Shown here: positions 51,601 to 63,613 of the stretch, one piece after another | How positions within the stretch are numbered: the first letter of the stretch is position 1 | How the letters are laid out: every line of letters starts with the position of its first letter | Program-made: the position numbers and the translations under genes | The notes under the pieces: generated by a model | Seen by the model: only the letters and a program-made list of their open reading frames with translations | Databases searched by the model: none | Told to the model about the DNA's origin: nothing | DNA from: Hydractinia symbiolongicarpus | Lineage: Eukaryota; Cnidaria; Hydrozoa; Anthoathecata; Hydractiniidae | NCBI RefSeq assembly: GCF_029227915.1 | Contig: NC_079877.1 | Location: forward strand, 23,089,851 to 23,153,850 | Reading direction: 5' to 3' | DNA length: 64,000 nt

Positions 51601-53079
51601 CATTGAAACAAGCGTAATGCCACGTAAAAATCCCTTTAGGAATAGGATTTTGGAAAAAAATAACAAAGTGTGAAAGTTACAAGTGAATAATGAAGACAAT
51701 GAATGACACGGAATGTGACACGGAATGTGACACAGAGACAGCTCTTGTCTGGGCAGTAGCAGCAAAGAACACACTTCAAAATCATAGAGGTTTTTCACTG
51801 ACCAAATTATTTGGAGCAAAAGTAAACCTACCATACACTGTCAGTTATTTGCACTCTAGTGAGATAATTAGAAAAAATCTCAACGCCTTAAACAGTGCCT
51901 GTCAAAAATTTATAGAAAAAAAATGAATCAAGTGAAAGAATCAGACGTGCTTTATGGCATAATATTAGAACTTATAGTGAAGTTTCTTTATAAAAATGGT
52001 AAGAAGGTATTTTTTCCAAAAGAAAGATGCGAAAGATTGTAAAGGTTTAGGGACAGTACTTAGAGTGGATAGAAATTTTATTGTTGTGGGTTACGGAAGT
52101 GCCTTTTACAAATACCATCCATGTCAATTAATGAAGGCAATACAATAGGTTGGAGCAATGATTCATACGATGTCCAAACCCGAAGAATCACAGAAAAAGA
52201 AAGGGAAGAAAGATGACAAAAAGAAAAAAACACACTGTAATGTACATGAAGAAGAAGGAATTGTGGACAATGATTCAAGCAGTGATAAAATTAGTGATCA
52301 AGAACTTGTACCTGATGCTCTTCATGGATGTGGTACAAGAGGTGGTGATGTTGATGAGTGAGTTGGAGATGATGAGTTAGTTAAAGTTGATGAGAGTTGA
52401 TAATAAAAGAGTTAAAGATGATGAGACATTTGCAGAGAATAGAGACAAAGAATGGAGAGAAAGAGAGTTGAAGAGAAGACTAATAGCGAGAATAGAGAAT
52501 TAATGTTGATCACATAAGTAAGAATAAAAGAAAGTCAATTCGCTTAAAGAAAGTTATACAAATTTTTGCAAACCAAAAAGTAATACAAACATTCGATTTA
52601 TGATGAAAAATAGTAGTAGTGGCAGTGCATTGGCTCTATCTAGACAACCAAAAGATCTGCAAGCTCAAGAGATTGGGTTAATGTGAAATTAGTTGGATCA
52701 AAGAAGGATTATTTGGACAGAAATAGTTCGGTGAAAACAATGCAATAATAAAGAGAATGTGCTTTTGTTGCCATTTTGTGACGAATTTAGTCACGCTGGA
52801 ATTGATGCAAAGTCAAAAACAATGGAAAACCTGAATGATAACCAATATTTATTTGGGTTAGTGGTATTGGTGAGAACAGAGTATCTTGTAAATGGGTGGT
52901 TACTGAAAGAAAAAAAGTACAGTACAAGATGCTGAAAGCAAAATTTAACAGATTTTGAGAAAAGAAGACTTGATAAAACGTATTCACCTACATGTAGTCA
53001 GTACGATCTGTTGGAATTTGGAAAGTTTGGACATTAGAGCTGCAGACATTTTTGCAAGACGATGGAAAAGAATTCTCCC

Positions 53080-53129
<50 letters not shown>

Positions 53130-56100
53130 ACGACAAATCTACCAGTTTCCCTAACGAAAAAATCTCTCTGTATTCCAGGTTTTTCATGTTAACGGACAAT
53201 AACAATAAAAATAAAAGATTTATAAATTATTCCGATTGGTATGGACTTTTTAAAAGTTTGGGATCTAATTTCTTGCTAGAAATGAGAGATAAAGTAAATT
53301 TTAGGAAATTTAGAAGGGTCAATATTCCTCTCGCAACTACCCTCCCATTGAGTTTATTACCAACGTTGCTTAACATTGATTGTAAATTCAGTTAAGTAAG
53401 GGGTTCGATTGACAATCTGAGTGTGTCAATAAGCAGTAGTCTTTCTTCATCTGTGACTCTCATGAAGCATGCTTAAAAAAAACTAGTGGAAATTTACCTC
53501 ATAAACAACTGCTCCCCCCAAAAAAAGATACGATTTGATTTTGTCGTTGTGATATGTGACACATTCGCCACAATGTTACCATTCACCATTTGATAATGCC
53601 AAGATGAGTTTATGACTAAAGACAAGATAAAAAAAACTTTGTTACTTGTAGTTTTTCAGTGGCTTTAGGTGTAGCAGATTCGAAAGATGTTCTTAACACT
53701 CTAAAACTCATACTGATAATTAGTTAAATCATTTAAAGGGACACTTTATCTTCAAACCTTTCACTTCCACTAAGACATTGCTTTGATTATCGTTTAACAA
53801 GACAAGAAAACAATCATCAGTCAGTCTTTTTGTGACATCCATAATTTGAAAACCTGCATGAAAACCAATTATTATATTAAAGTATTTTAAACGTTTATTG
53901 CCAAGAAGAGCACACGAATGTAACGGCAGAAATTATTTTAACGTTTAGAAACAAAATTTGTTCGTGTCGAAGGAGGGGTCACAGTTTCATATTTAGAACT
54001 GTTTTTTTTACTAGTTACATGTAGTCGAGATTAGATAGTTCTTGTATTTTTTTTACTAGTTACATGTAGTCGAGATTAGATATTTCTTGTATTTTTTTTA
54101 CTAGTTACATGTAGTCGAGATTGGATATTTCTTGTATTTTTTTTACTAGTTACATGTAGTCAAGATTAGATATTTCTTGTATTTTTTTTTACTAGTTACA
54201 TGTAGTCGAGATTAGATATTTCTTGTATTTTTTTTTACTAGTTACATGTAGTCGAGATTAGATATTTCTTGTATTTTTTTTACTAGTTACATGTAGTCGA
54301 GATTAGATATTTCTTGTATTTTTTTTTCTAGTTACATGTAGTCGAGATTAGATATTTCTTGTATTTTTTTTTACTAGTTACATGTAGTCGAGATTAGATA
54401 TTTCTTGTATTTTTTTTTACTAGTTACATGTAGTCGAGATTAGATATTTCTTGTATTTTTTTTTACTAGTTACATGTAGTCGAGATTAGATGGTTCTTGT
54501 ATTTTTTTTACTAGTTACATGTAGTCGAGATTAGATATTTCTTGTATTTTTTTTTACTAGTTACATGTAGTCGAGATTAGATAGTTCTTGTATTTTTTTT
54601 ACTAGTTACATGTAGTCGAGATTGGATATTTCTTGTATTTTTTTTACTAGTTACATGTAGTCGAGATTAGATAGTTCTTGTATTTTTTTTACTAGTTACA
54701 TGTAGTCGAGATTAGATAGTTCTTGTATTTTTTTTACTAGTTACATGTAGTCGAGATTAGATATTTCTTGTATTTTTTTTACTAGTTACATGTAGTTGAG
54801 ATTAGATATTTTTTGTATTTTTTTTACTAGTTACATGTAGTCGAGATTAGATATTTTTTGTATTTTTTTTACTAGTTACATGTAGTTGAGATTAGATATT
54901 TTTTGTATTTTTTTTACTAGTTACATGTAGTCGAGATTAGATATTTTTTGTATTTTTTTTACTAGTTACATGTAGTTGAGATTAGACATTTTTTGTATTT
55001 TTTTTTTACTAGTTACATGTAGTCGAGATTAGATATTTTTTGTATTTTTTTTTACTAGTTACATGTAGTCGAGATTAGATAGTTCTTGTATTTTTTTTAC
55101 TAGTTACATGTAGTCGAGATTAAATATTTCTTGTATTTTTTTTTACTAGTTACATGTAGTCGAGACAATTACTTACTAACCTAAGTAACGTTTTTCTACT
55201 TTCTTGATCAGGGCTTTTGTTTGATAAATAAATGGAAAAAAATATCTCCCTGTTATTGTGTAGGCAAAAAAATACTGCAAAGAAGGTCTTACTTATTCTT
55301 TTCTTCAGTGTGAAAAGTTGTTAAAGAAATAAAAAAGACAAAAAGGATAAACAAGCCAAACTGGACCAGGCAAGTCCACACAATAATTTTGTGCTTCCAA
55401 CCCCCTCTCCCAGTCCATATATTTTGCCTTCTTACCATCAAGATTAATCACATTCCATTGTGGTGCCAACCAACTATACAGATTATGACCATCAGCATTT
55501 TGTACTTCAGAAAATGATCCTACAAAAAATCAATATATTTCTAATGGATTGTGTAGTTACACTAAGCTGCTACATTTGAAAAAAAATCTACCACAACTGC
55601 TCTGCTCTCTACCTGTCATGTCTAATGATTTCCAAAATATAGACTTGCCATCAACACCTAAAACTACAACTTCTTTCGCATACTTCAGAGTACCAACTCC
55701 GACCAACTTCTTTATACATTTTGAAAGAACTAGCTTCGAATCTGATGCTAAATATTATAAAACATTAATATTTACAAAAACTTCCATCTAAGCATACAAA
55801 AAACTGTGGTGACTAGTTTGTATTGACGAAAGTAACAGAAAAATTCCTATACTAACAACTACTACATAGTTAGTATCACAACAGAAGATGTCATTGAGAT
55901 GTATATATTTAAACGTGGAAGATATAAGCTAACAACTTACAATTTACAATTACAACTTACAATTATCATACTTGAAGACACCAAACTAAAAAGCAAGGTC
56001 AAGAATACTTATCAGTTTTGACTAAATATTCAGATAAGCACCGGTCTCTTGATATGGAGGGGGTGGGCAATATTTGAAAGGGAAAGAAGGAGTGTGTGCA

Positions 56101-59100
56101 ATTTCACGTCATTAGTAGAAATGCCTGACCTTGGTAGCAAGTAACAGACAACCATCGAAATACGACATATCAAGTATTTCTGGCGAGTCATCATTACATC
56201 GAAGTGGTGACAACAGGGACATATGTGTCATATTAAACTGTAAAAATAAGGAAAAAAAGTTTACTTTCAGGCGAAGTTTACCTTAATAAGGAAAGAAAAA
56301 ATAGCAGGAAAGAAAGTTTTGCAAAAACTATTTCTGTGATTGAGAGGCCTGAATCGAAAATCTTTGTGAAACAAATTTTTGCGATTGAAGTTTTAAAGAC
56401 AAGTACCAAATTTATTTTTACAATTTGTATTTTCAATTTGTATGTTCAAAAAAAATCAGAACTAATATAATGCGATTAGAACAGTTTTTAATAAGAAATA
56501 GGCATTTTAATTTTCAATATTTCCTACACATGTAGAATACATTATAAAGATCATTATCATTATCTTACTCATTGTCCACAAGAATTTCAAATGTTTTTTG
56601 TGATTTTTTGTGATATCCTTTAACTATTGCAGATTAAAAATTTGACCGAAAATTTTCTTTCCGATTAAAACATATTTATTGCTGACAATCTTACCTGTTT
56701 AAGTGTTGATCTTTCAAACTCTGATTGAGTGAACAAAACATATCCATTGTGGATATGTAAATACCAATTCCCAACATCGCTTTTCACAATTTTTTTATGT
56801 CTACCACCATGGGTAAAGTTTTCATGCAAGTGATGTACATCTGGTATAACAGGTATCGTGTTAACACTGTGAACCAAACTGAAATAGAGTTTATTACTGT
56901 TACATATCAATCCTATAAGTGCTGATAGAAACAAATGAAGACTAGGGATTCTTGTATTTTTGTCAACACTTGCGTTTAGTACAAAATCTTTATTAGTTAA
57001 GAAACAATTCTGGTGGTCTAAAACATAAGGTTTAAACATGTCAAATTTTTTAAGGCACTTTTCTTTTTATACGACTTTGTTAAAATGTATTTATCACAAA
57101 AGAAGAAATTAAGAGAATAACAGATTTATAACGCAACTCTGTTAATTAGTTAAGAGATTTTAAATTAAATTTCGTATTTTTCAAACTTACTCTTTCTCAC
57201 TCACAGAGATTCCAAGACCATTATCACTGACAGATATTTTTAAAGATTTTGTAGCAGATGTTACTTGCAGTCTTGCCAACCATAGCAAATCACATAATTT
57301 ATTGACACAATGTGTATTATTAGTTGCTGTTGATTTCTCTGTGTTGCATTGGTTGGTTTGACTTCCAAAATCATCAGTGTTTACATCGTTAAAACTGGAG
57401 TGAAAAAAAAAGTAGCTACAAAACCAAAAGAACTAACAAGTTAGCACTAGTCATTATCCCGTGAAAACACACACGCCAATTAGTATGTTGCCATGTGTTG
57501 CTACTATTTAAGCTTGCAGAAAGACATAACAAGGGACAGACGAAAAACATTTTATTGGATCAAAAACAGTGGAAATTAAAGCATTCTTACAAATAGCTTC
57601 AAAGTTTGAACATTGAACACAAATAAATCAAAAAACCTGTGACAGAGTTGTCTAAGGGCATTGATCCCACGAAAGAATTATGGCAAAGATACTTTTTAAA
57701 CAAATGGTAACTTTTTTATCTCAACAAGAATTTCAGCAAATTTACTGCATTCGAGTTGGTAACATGCAAACTTTTTGGGAAAGGTTTATTGCTGAACCTG
57801 GCGAGGCAAAATATATTTATAAAAACATTTTTTACAAGCATAGTACAGGAGTCAGGACACTTAACACAGTGATGGCCATGATGGCGCACAATGTTTATGT
57901 TGGTTAATTCTTATTTAGAATTTGTAAAAATTTGTAAGAATTTGTAGTGTAAAATCATTAAGATTTTTTAAACATAGTTTAAGCATAGTTTCTTGACGAA
58001 GATTATTAATTTCAAATTTAAAACGAACTTTCTCAACAAAACTATAATCACACTAGGTAACATTTTTTTACAAAACAGTATTGTCACTCGAAATTGCTTC
58101 TGAAACTTTGTTTGCTTTGTACAAAACACTTTGAAAAATTGATTTGTATAAATATATATGAAGTTAAGATATAGACCATGAGTTAAGAAAAAAGTTTTTC
58201 TTAACATTTAGAAACAATTAGGAAAATGGTACAATTGTGATGAAAGTAGCTTGAAAATTGTGAAACCATCTTTGTAAATTTAAAATTGTGGGTTATAAAA
58301 ATCACTAGAATAACTAGACAGTAATTTAAGGTAATTTCAAGAGCTGAAAAATTGTTTTTTTGTTTAAATAAAGCACAGGCAACAAACATTCTTTTTATTT
58401 CAAATTTTCTCGCTCTACTTTGATTATGCTTTTATGTAATTTTAAGTGATGTGGCCCCAATTGTAATGTAGTTGAGATCGCGATGTAATATTCTCAGTAG
58501 ATCACAATGCTTACAACGCTCAAAAACTTTGCTATAATGATGGCAACGTGGTTCTGACGTGTCAAGTGTGGTATTATTATGTCCTAATTCCAGTACTATA
58601 CCATTTGTTGCTGTCAAATCGATTTAGTTTTATACGTCAATAAAAAAATGTACCCTTAATTATAATAATTAACCCTTGCTTGGTTTTCACAGAAAGTGTA
58701 GTAGCTGTGCGTAGCGTTGGGTGAATTCCCACAAATCCTTTTACTGGGTGAATTTCTGTGATTTTTTTACAGGTTCGCAACTAGTGTACTACAAACAAGC
58801 TACTAAAAGAACGATACATGGTACTGCTTACAACGAATAACAAAAACAACAACAATAAATTATTTTGCGTACTGTTCCCTCAATATACTATTGTCATCAT
58901 TGCAAAGACAATCCTTCGATTCCACAAGCGCAGTTTCAATAATGTGCATGCTCACACCAAACTCTGCAGTAATTTGAACGTTTACATGAGGTTGAAAGCC
59001 CAACATAGCCATCTGTTTTCCAACATAGGATTTCTAGTAGATATAGAATACATTATTGCAGTATAAGGATAAACGTTTAGGAAAACATGTTATTATAAAA

Positions 59101-59377
59101 GTAATTTTGCACAAAAATTTGGTAGAATCTTCCTATGTATGGAACCTTGGATCAAATGAAAACATAAATTTTATAAATAAAAAATAGCTTAACTTACATT
59201 CGGACAAAATAAACTAATTTGTAAGAAATATTCATCACAAACGGTCTGTAAACAAATAATTTCCGAAGAAGAAGAAAGTGATTTCTTGGCAGCATCATAA
59301 AACAAAATATCCAACTCGAATTCACATGCCAGTGACATATGTTGACAAAAGAATACCAATACCAGATAAAAAAGCAT
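39607..59377 (-). CDS. CATSPERB: CatSper channel auxiliary subunit, most like the beta subunit (at least 21 exons)
   Basis: CatSper beta is a large single-pass membrane protein of the sperm flagellar calcium channel with a long extracellular region. Exons (high to low): 59377-59198, 59033-58889, 58610-58515, 57394-57191, 57017-56695, 56237-56130, 55747-55613, 55519-55436, 53853-53758, 53615-53498, 50302-50194, 49538-49434, 48789-48354, 47856-47744, 47612-47553, 44459-44333, 43379-43223, 42686-42642, 42094-42002, 40213-40114, 40026-39607. From 55747 downward all junction phases agree. Joins 3/4, 4/5 and 6/7 do not, so short exons are missing or boundaries are off (a 13-nt microexon near 56010-56024 would fix 6/7). 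The total is about 1,085 residues, near the family size. Visible: signal peptide MLFYLVLVFFCQHMSLAC; beta-rich propeller-like segments (DFFFVTHSNKLWYGLSDVE); PGKYNLTIVGGG; WLCGNLSPCGGI; YYFQLQFSNRDID; a C-terminal membrane helix (LLIVLLSIAFMGSLILLVFF); and a cytoplasmic tail of about 125 residues. CatSper membership is fairly sure; beta rather than delta, epsilon or gamma is inferred from C-terminal motifs and length. Confidence 0.68.
42255..42307. repeat. 53-bp near-perfect hairpin in the CatSper-type gene (intron 18)
   Basis: Two 24-base arms (starting TTCCTGGTGACGA on each strand) pair with one mismatch around the loop TTATC. It is intronic and unrelated in sequence to the AACCTCG foldback family. 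No flanking duplication is obvious. Confidence 0.7.
44069..44252. repeat. Irregular tandem repeat with ACAAAATAGTCG core
   Basis: Seven copies of a GACAAAATAGTCGTTTGCAA-type word, spaced about 20-40 bp apart, lie in the intron just below exon 44459-44333. Individual units vary in length and carry substitutions. The function, if any, is unknown. Confidence 0.75.
45206..46268. mobile_element. Non-autonomous DNA transposon, PIF/Harbinger-like (TTA target duplication)
   Basis: Inverted terminal repeats of about 60 bp start AGGGTCCGTTACACATAGC on the left and AGGGTTCGTTAAACGTAGC on the right (reverse strand). Both continue through TGCAATAGCAAA and ACATACAAGTACTTGT. TTA flanks both ends (45203-45205 and 46269-46271), the target choice typical of PIF/Harbinger elements. 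The 1,063-bp body has two open frames of 80-90 codons (45550-45813 and 45886-46125), one with a basic MAERRRRSFI start, but no DDE motif is seen. It lies in the intron between exons 47612-47553 and 44459-44333 of the CatSper-type gene. Confidence 0.75.
50750..53075 (+). mobile_element. Decayed Ty1/copia-like retroelement, antisense in a CatSper-type intron
   Basis: Broken coding fragments in several plus-strand frames recall pol of a copia-like element. An integrase zinc-finger part reads EFCDSCEFCQLYKKP (near 51282). It is followed by HLIDAAKRYTAARLIKTKK (near 51420), then LVWAVAAKNTLQNHRGFS (near 51745) and a tail including GLGTVLRVDRN (near 52040). RT-like words come after it: CKWVVTERKK (near 52885) and SPTCSQYDLLEFGK (near 52985). 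Integrase before reverse transcriptase is the Ty1/copia order. Many stops and frameshifts show that it is dead. The LTRs were not found. It fills most of the intron between exons 53615-53498 and 50302-50194. Confidence 0.65.
53081..53128. repeat. ACAG tetranucleotide microsatellite
   Basis: Twelve tandem ACAG units directly follow the RT-like fragment of the decayed retroelement. Open frames on either strand across it are artefacts. Confidence 0.95.
54002..55165. repeat. Minisatellite of about 26 units of 45-47 bp in a CatSper-type intron
   Basis: Each unit has a T tract of 7-9, then ACTAGTTACATGTAGT, GAGATTAGATATTTC and TTGTA. The unit changes mainly in T-tract length and in a TCGAG/TTGAG variant that alternates with the standard type between about 54790 and 54990. 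It lies between exons 55519-55436 and 53853-53758. There are no spacers, so this is not a CRISPR array. Confidence 0.97.
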
Positions 59378-60915
59378 GCTGCAAAAAACAAAATATTTAA
59401 ATTAATATTTTATGCAGATAAAACAACATGGTAGGATTGTGAGGACTCAAAAAAACTTTATCTACACAAGCTGAAATGCTTTAACCAATAACAAGTATGA
59501 ACATGAAAACCAATGATTTCGTATGTTTCCATTTTCAGGTTTGCTGTTGCAACAAATTTGAGATTAATTTTTAAATTAACTACATGCACGTATTTACCAA
59601 AAATAAAGTTATTTAAATACTGAATTCATACTAGAGTGCTAATTGAAACAATTTAAAATACCTCCTAACACTTGCTGATAACATAAACTTTGAATCTAAC
59701 CTTTCTGACTATTGTAATTATTACTACAAAATAAGAAGTAAAAGAACTAGGAAAACACATAAGAAACATGAGAAATTATAAAAACTTTTAACTAACATTC
59801 AGTTCCATTATATAACTGCAAACAATTCTAATACAGTATAAACTGTTTTGTCTATCTATACCAAGAGATATTACCAGAGGTCAAAAGTATAGACCGAGAA
59901 TAAGAGGTTGATACGCTGATTAAAGGTAATATTACTAGGAAGAGATAGTTAAAACAGTTTACATTGTATTTATATATAGCTATTTTGTTTAGGTTTGTAG
60001 AAACTAGGATTTTTTTCTAAAGATTTACTTGTGACAGCATTTTAAAAACCAGGATTTGATAAAGAAAGAAACGTTCGATTTAAATTCCATTGTATTAATC
60101 TTCAAATACACGTAAAAAGAAAAAACAAAATATTTGAGTATCCATAGAATTCTTATAAACGTTGTTTGAACCAAAGTTTATTTTTCATCAAAAAAAGTCT
60201 TATCATGCAAAGTCAACAAAGAAAGCTAATTCTTTTGTCTCTGAAATATCTCAGTCTTGTCGATCAGGAAACTAATTTATTGGCTAATCAAATTATATAT
60301 TTTTTTAATCTTTGCAGATCATTTCTTTGTAATTGAAAATTTTAGCATCTCAATTGTGCAATGCAATTTCCTTTGCATAAAAAATGAATGCTGGATCAAA
60401 TTTAATGACTGTTACTTCATATAAATTATACATTGAAAGCGTAAAAACTTTATAAACAAATTCTGACTAAGTTTGGCTGGAACTCAAAATCCTTTGCAAG
60501 TATACTTCAATATTTTATACATAGCTAAGATATCAAAACATATTTAAGAATATGGCGTCTATTTTTCACAGTTCCGTCATCATTACTTCATTTTATAGCT
60601 TTAAACAGAAATATGGAATGCAGTGGCTGCAAAATTATTTATCCTTTCTCGTCTTTCTGTTCATGGTCTCAAAACATAGTGTATTTGCCTTACTGATTAA
60701 TCATTATTTCTAATTATTTTTTTTAATGAGAGGGAATTTTATCCAACAAAAACTTGGCAACATTTCTACCTCTTAAGTAACAAAATGATCCATATACCGG
60801 CAATCATAACAACTATTGTAATTATATTATAAACGTTTTTATAAGAAATACACATGTATAATATAGTACAAAAATATAATCCTTGATTTAATTTTACAAT
60901 AAACAAACATTCCTC
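59378..60915. other. Intergenic region between PEX2 and the CatSper-type gene
   Basis: AT-rich with no recognisable gene. It should include the CatSper-type promoter at its left end and the PEX2 3' UTR at its right end. No repeat of the families listed elsewhere is evident. Confidence 0.4.
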
Positions 60916-61818
60916 CTAATATTCTTTATTGCTGGATTTGCAAATAACTAGTGGTTTAATATGTTGAACAGCAATTTGACAAATTGGACATTGAAAGTTA
61001 CTATCTGCATTCATGTTACCTTGGATACAATAGTAACAAAATACATGGTTGCATTCACTAGAATATGGATTTGTTGCTTTCTCAGAACATATCCTGCATT
61101 CTAGAACACTCCCGGGTATTATTTCTTTGTCCTTCGGTGAAACACTGGGTTGCAACCAGTTTTTAGTTAGATTATAAAGTTTTCTGAAATTTACAAAAGG
61201 TAATATACAAAACACAGTATCCATAATGTATCTCCATAATAATTCCTTGCGCATGTATTCGTAATCAATATATCTTGGTGAAGGCTTTCCTCGAAAAACA
61301 TGTTTTAATCCCAACAACCGCTCTATTAAATTAACACTTGTTCCAGTTTGCAAAAACAACAAAAAATTTATTAAGGACAAAAAATTTAAGACAGTTATGA
61401 AATGTGAAATAAATTTTTCAAACAGTGGTAACAGATGTATTTTTTCGTTTTTCTCTAAAAGTTTAGCAATCATAGCAATTAATAAACGTTGACGATCTTT
61501 AAGCCAATAAATAACAACAGTTAACATGCCATAAGCATACTTCTTCTGGTTGATTAGCTTCCCACCATTCATATTTGTATATTTAGAGTTTAACATTGCT
61601 TGACCTATGGACGATTCGGTATCATGTACAGAATATTTCCATAACACAAATCGCAATAATGCATATATTTCTGGTTCAAAATTCAAAAGGTATGAAAAGG
61701 GACTTGTTTGAAGTGAGCCCTTAATTTCGTTTCGAAGTATGCTGCATATCCCATTGTTTATTTCTTCTGCATCAAGTTGCGTGACACGTAATACATGAAA
61801 TACTTCTTTCTCCGGCAT
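60916..61818 (-). CDS. PEX2: Peroxisome biogenesis factor 2 (RING-type E3 ubiquitin ligase)
   Basis: PEX2 works with PEX10 and PEX12 in the peroxisomal membrane ligase that mono-ubiquitinates the import receptor PEX5 so that it can be recycled. The 300-residue frame is a single coding exon, close to the roughly 305 residues usual in animals. The C-terminal RING has all eight ligands in C3HC4 spacing: Cys241, Cys244, Cys256, His258, Cys261, Cys264, Cys277 and Cys280 (CRIC, SECNHVFCYYC, CPIC). Upstream are hydrophobic helices (VLNFLSLINFLLFLQTG, and one around TVFCILPFVNF) expected for the membrane part. The motif LIERLLGLKHVFRGKPSPR is characteristic of the PEX2 family. The start MPEKEVFHVLRVTQLDAEEI is the first ATG in frame. 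A splice acceptor-like TTTTTAG upstream suggests a 5' UTR intron. It is on the same strand as EI24 and the CatSper-type gene. Confidence 0.95.
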   Translation of the reverse strand: MPEKEVFHVLRVTQLDAEEINNGICSILRNEIKGSLQTSPFSYLLNFEPEIYALLRFVLWKYSVHDTESSIGQAMLNSKYTNMNGGKLINQKKYAYGMLTVVIYWLKDRQRLLIAMIAKLLEKNEKIHLLPLFEKFISHFITVLNFLSLINFLLFLQTGTSVNLIERLLGLKHVFRGKPSPRYIDYEYMRKELLWRYIMDTVFCILPFVNFRKLYNLTKNWLQPSVSPKDKEIIPGSVLECRICSEKATNPYSSECNHVFCYYCIQGNMNADSNFQCPICQIAVQHIKPLVICKSSNKEY

Positions 61819-62689
61819 TTTAACAGTATAAAGCTAATGGCATTTCCATCACTTTTTATCTAAAAACACAACAACAAAGCAATTACTAAGTTTGACAAGT
61901 ACACACAGAGAGAGGGTTCCTAGTCAAATATCACACAAATCTCTTAGACATATTTTAAAAATTATGCTTTTTTATTCCCCACTTCCTAATTCCAAAAGAC
62001 AGGAATTTTATAGACTGACTGTAGATAAAAACAAAATAGCATACATACATAAAAAAGAGAGCACATACAATAAGGTGAATAAATGCAATGCAACATTAAG
62101 AATTGGTAATTTTAAGTAACATTGGTTCAAATTAACAATATAAAATACTTATTTCCGAGTTTTTCTGAAGTCAGCATATTATTATATACTGAGAAGCCAT
62201 TCCAATTATAGGACCACTAGCATGATGTTTATTAAAGGGTGGTACCTTTTGGAACAGGCATCCATTACAAAAACCACGCACAAACATTAAACTTATTTCT
62301 ACATTCTCAGGTAAAAAAAGTAAAATATAAACGCAACAATTGAATGATTGAAATCTATAATTTGCAAAATAATTTTGTCTACTTATATCACCATGATAAG
62401 TTGATTAACATGGTGCTTTATGTTAATGAATCATCTTGATTTGGCACTACACAAGATCAGATAGCAGACACAACACATGACAAGGGGAGAAAAAACGGAA
62501 TAAAAAACAGAATAAACACATTGTAAGTGTGTTTAAGCAATATAATCTAAAATAACTATCAATAGTTAAATATAAAATGTAATATAAAACTATGAATTTA
62601 CAAATATAAAGTGGGTGCGAAATTGTGTATAAGCAGATTATCAATATAAGAAGCTTGGCTGCTGCTTGATGTCCACAACTATCTTTTTG
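61819..62689. other. Intergenic region between EI24 and PEX2
   Basis: About 0.9 kb holding the PEX2 promoter and 5' UTR and the EI24 3' UTR. The plus-strand open frame at 61892-62119 has no protein features and is not accepted. Confidence 0.4.
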
Positions 62690-63613
62690 TCAAGAAGATA
62701 GATCAGTCTGTGATAATTTCTTGCCACTTGATTTGATAAGGAAGACTTTATTTGTTAGCCAAATAGCAAGGGAAAACAATCGAACAGGATAGTCACTGAA
62801 ATAAAAAAAAACATTGTGTTACTGGTTCAATCTTCTTAACATAAAGATTTGAAAAAATGTAAATCGTCTGTGATCAAAGATGGTAGGGAAATGCTCATGT
62901 CACCGTAGAATCGTCCACAGGTTTATAACTAGTATCTTTAATTTATGACAGAAAAAAAACTGAGCAATTAAAAAAATACAACTTCAAGAACATATGGTGA
63001 AATACTTTCAACATTAACCAATTTTAATCATTGTTTTTTAAACCAATTAAAAACAGACATTTTGCTATTCCTAACGCAATGAAGAAACATATACTGAGGG
63101 ACCGAAAGAAAGTATACAAGCGGAATAAGATGAAGTCCAGTTATTTATATCAAATGACACAAACTACATACCATTGTTCATATGGACGTGCATCAAGACC
63201 GCTTAATATAAAGATGGGAAATGTGATACCAAATATACATGCACTAAAAACAACAATAGGAATTTTAGGTTTTAGGTAGCTCAAATTTAAATTTCAGTAA
63301 GCAAGCCAAAATATAAATTAAGGAAAATATAAACATTATTGCATTAACTAAAGCTTTGAAATTATTATTATCTATTCTCCTTTCTCTTACTTTTAAAAAT
63401 CAAGGTTTAAATTCATTTTATACACCAAATTATACTGTGCTGTAGTTATGCCAAGATACTTGTTATTTCGACAGCACGTTCTTCAAGAAAACTCTACATA
63501 CCTGATGACAGCGGAGGATGTCAAATTGGTGAGTGTAGAAAGAAGAACACCAAATCCAATAAAATAAGGCCAATTATTTTCAATATATCCCAACCTTCGA
63601 ACAACTGTCCAAC
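62690..63613 (-). CDS. EI24: EI24 (etoposide-induced 2.4), C-terminal exons
   Basis: EI24 is a multi-pass ER membrane protein, p53-induced in vertebrates and linked to autophagy and ER quality control. Three exons are visible on the minus strand. The first runs from about 63613 to 63502 (acceptor CTGCTAG) and encodes TVVRRLGYIENNWPYFIGFG. The next is 63243-63172 (ACIFGITFPIFILSGLDARP) and the last is 62795-62690 (DYPVRLFSLAIWLTNKVF, then a short polar tail and TGA). The junction phases agree. The block IENNWPYFxGFG, then SSAVISACIFGITFPIFILS, then VRLFSLAIWLTN is the conserved C-terminal half of EI24. An alternative acceptor at 63656 would extend the first exon. The N-terminal exons lie beyond the right edge, so the gene is truncated by the window, not damaged. 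Confidence 0.85.

Noticed and set aside
52984-53205. Open frames rich in Cys-Leu-Ser-Val or Thr-Asp-Arg-Gln
   Set aside because: They read through the ACAG microsatellite.
54002-55165. CRISPR-like regular array
   Set aside because: Units abut with no unique spacers and the DNA is eukaryotic; it is a minisatellite.
57680-57907. 75-codon plus-strand open frame within a CatSper-type intron
   Set aside because: Composition is less biased than usual, but no known domain, splice context or promoter is seen; it could be a transposon scrap.
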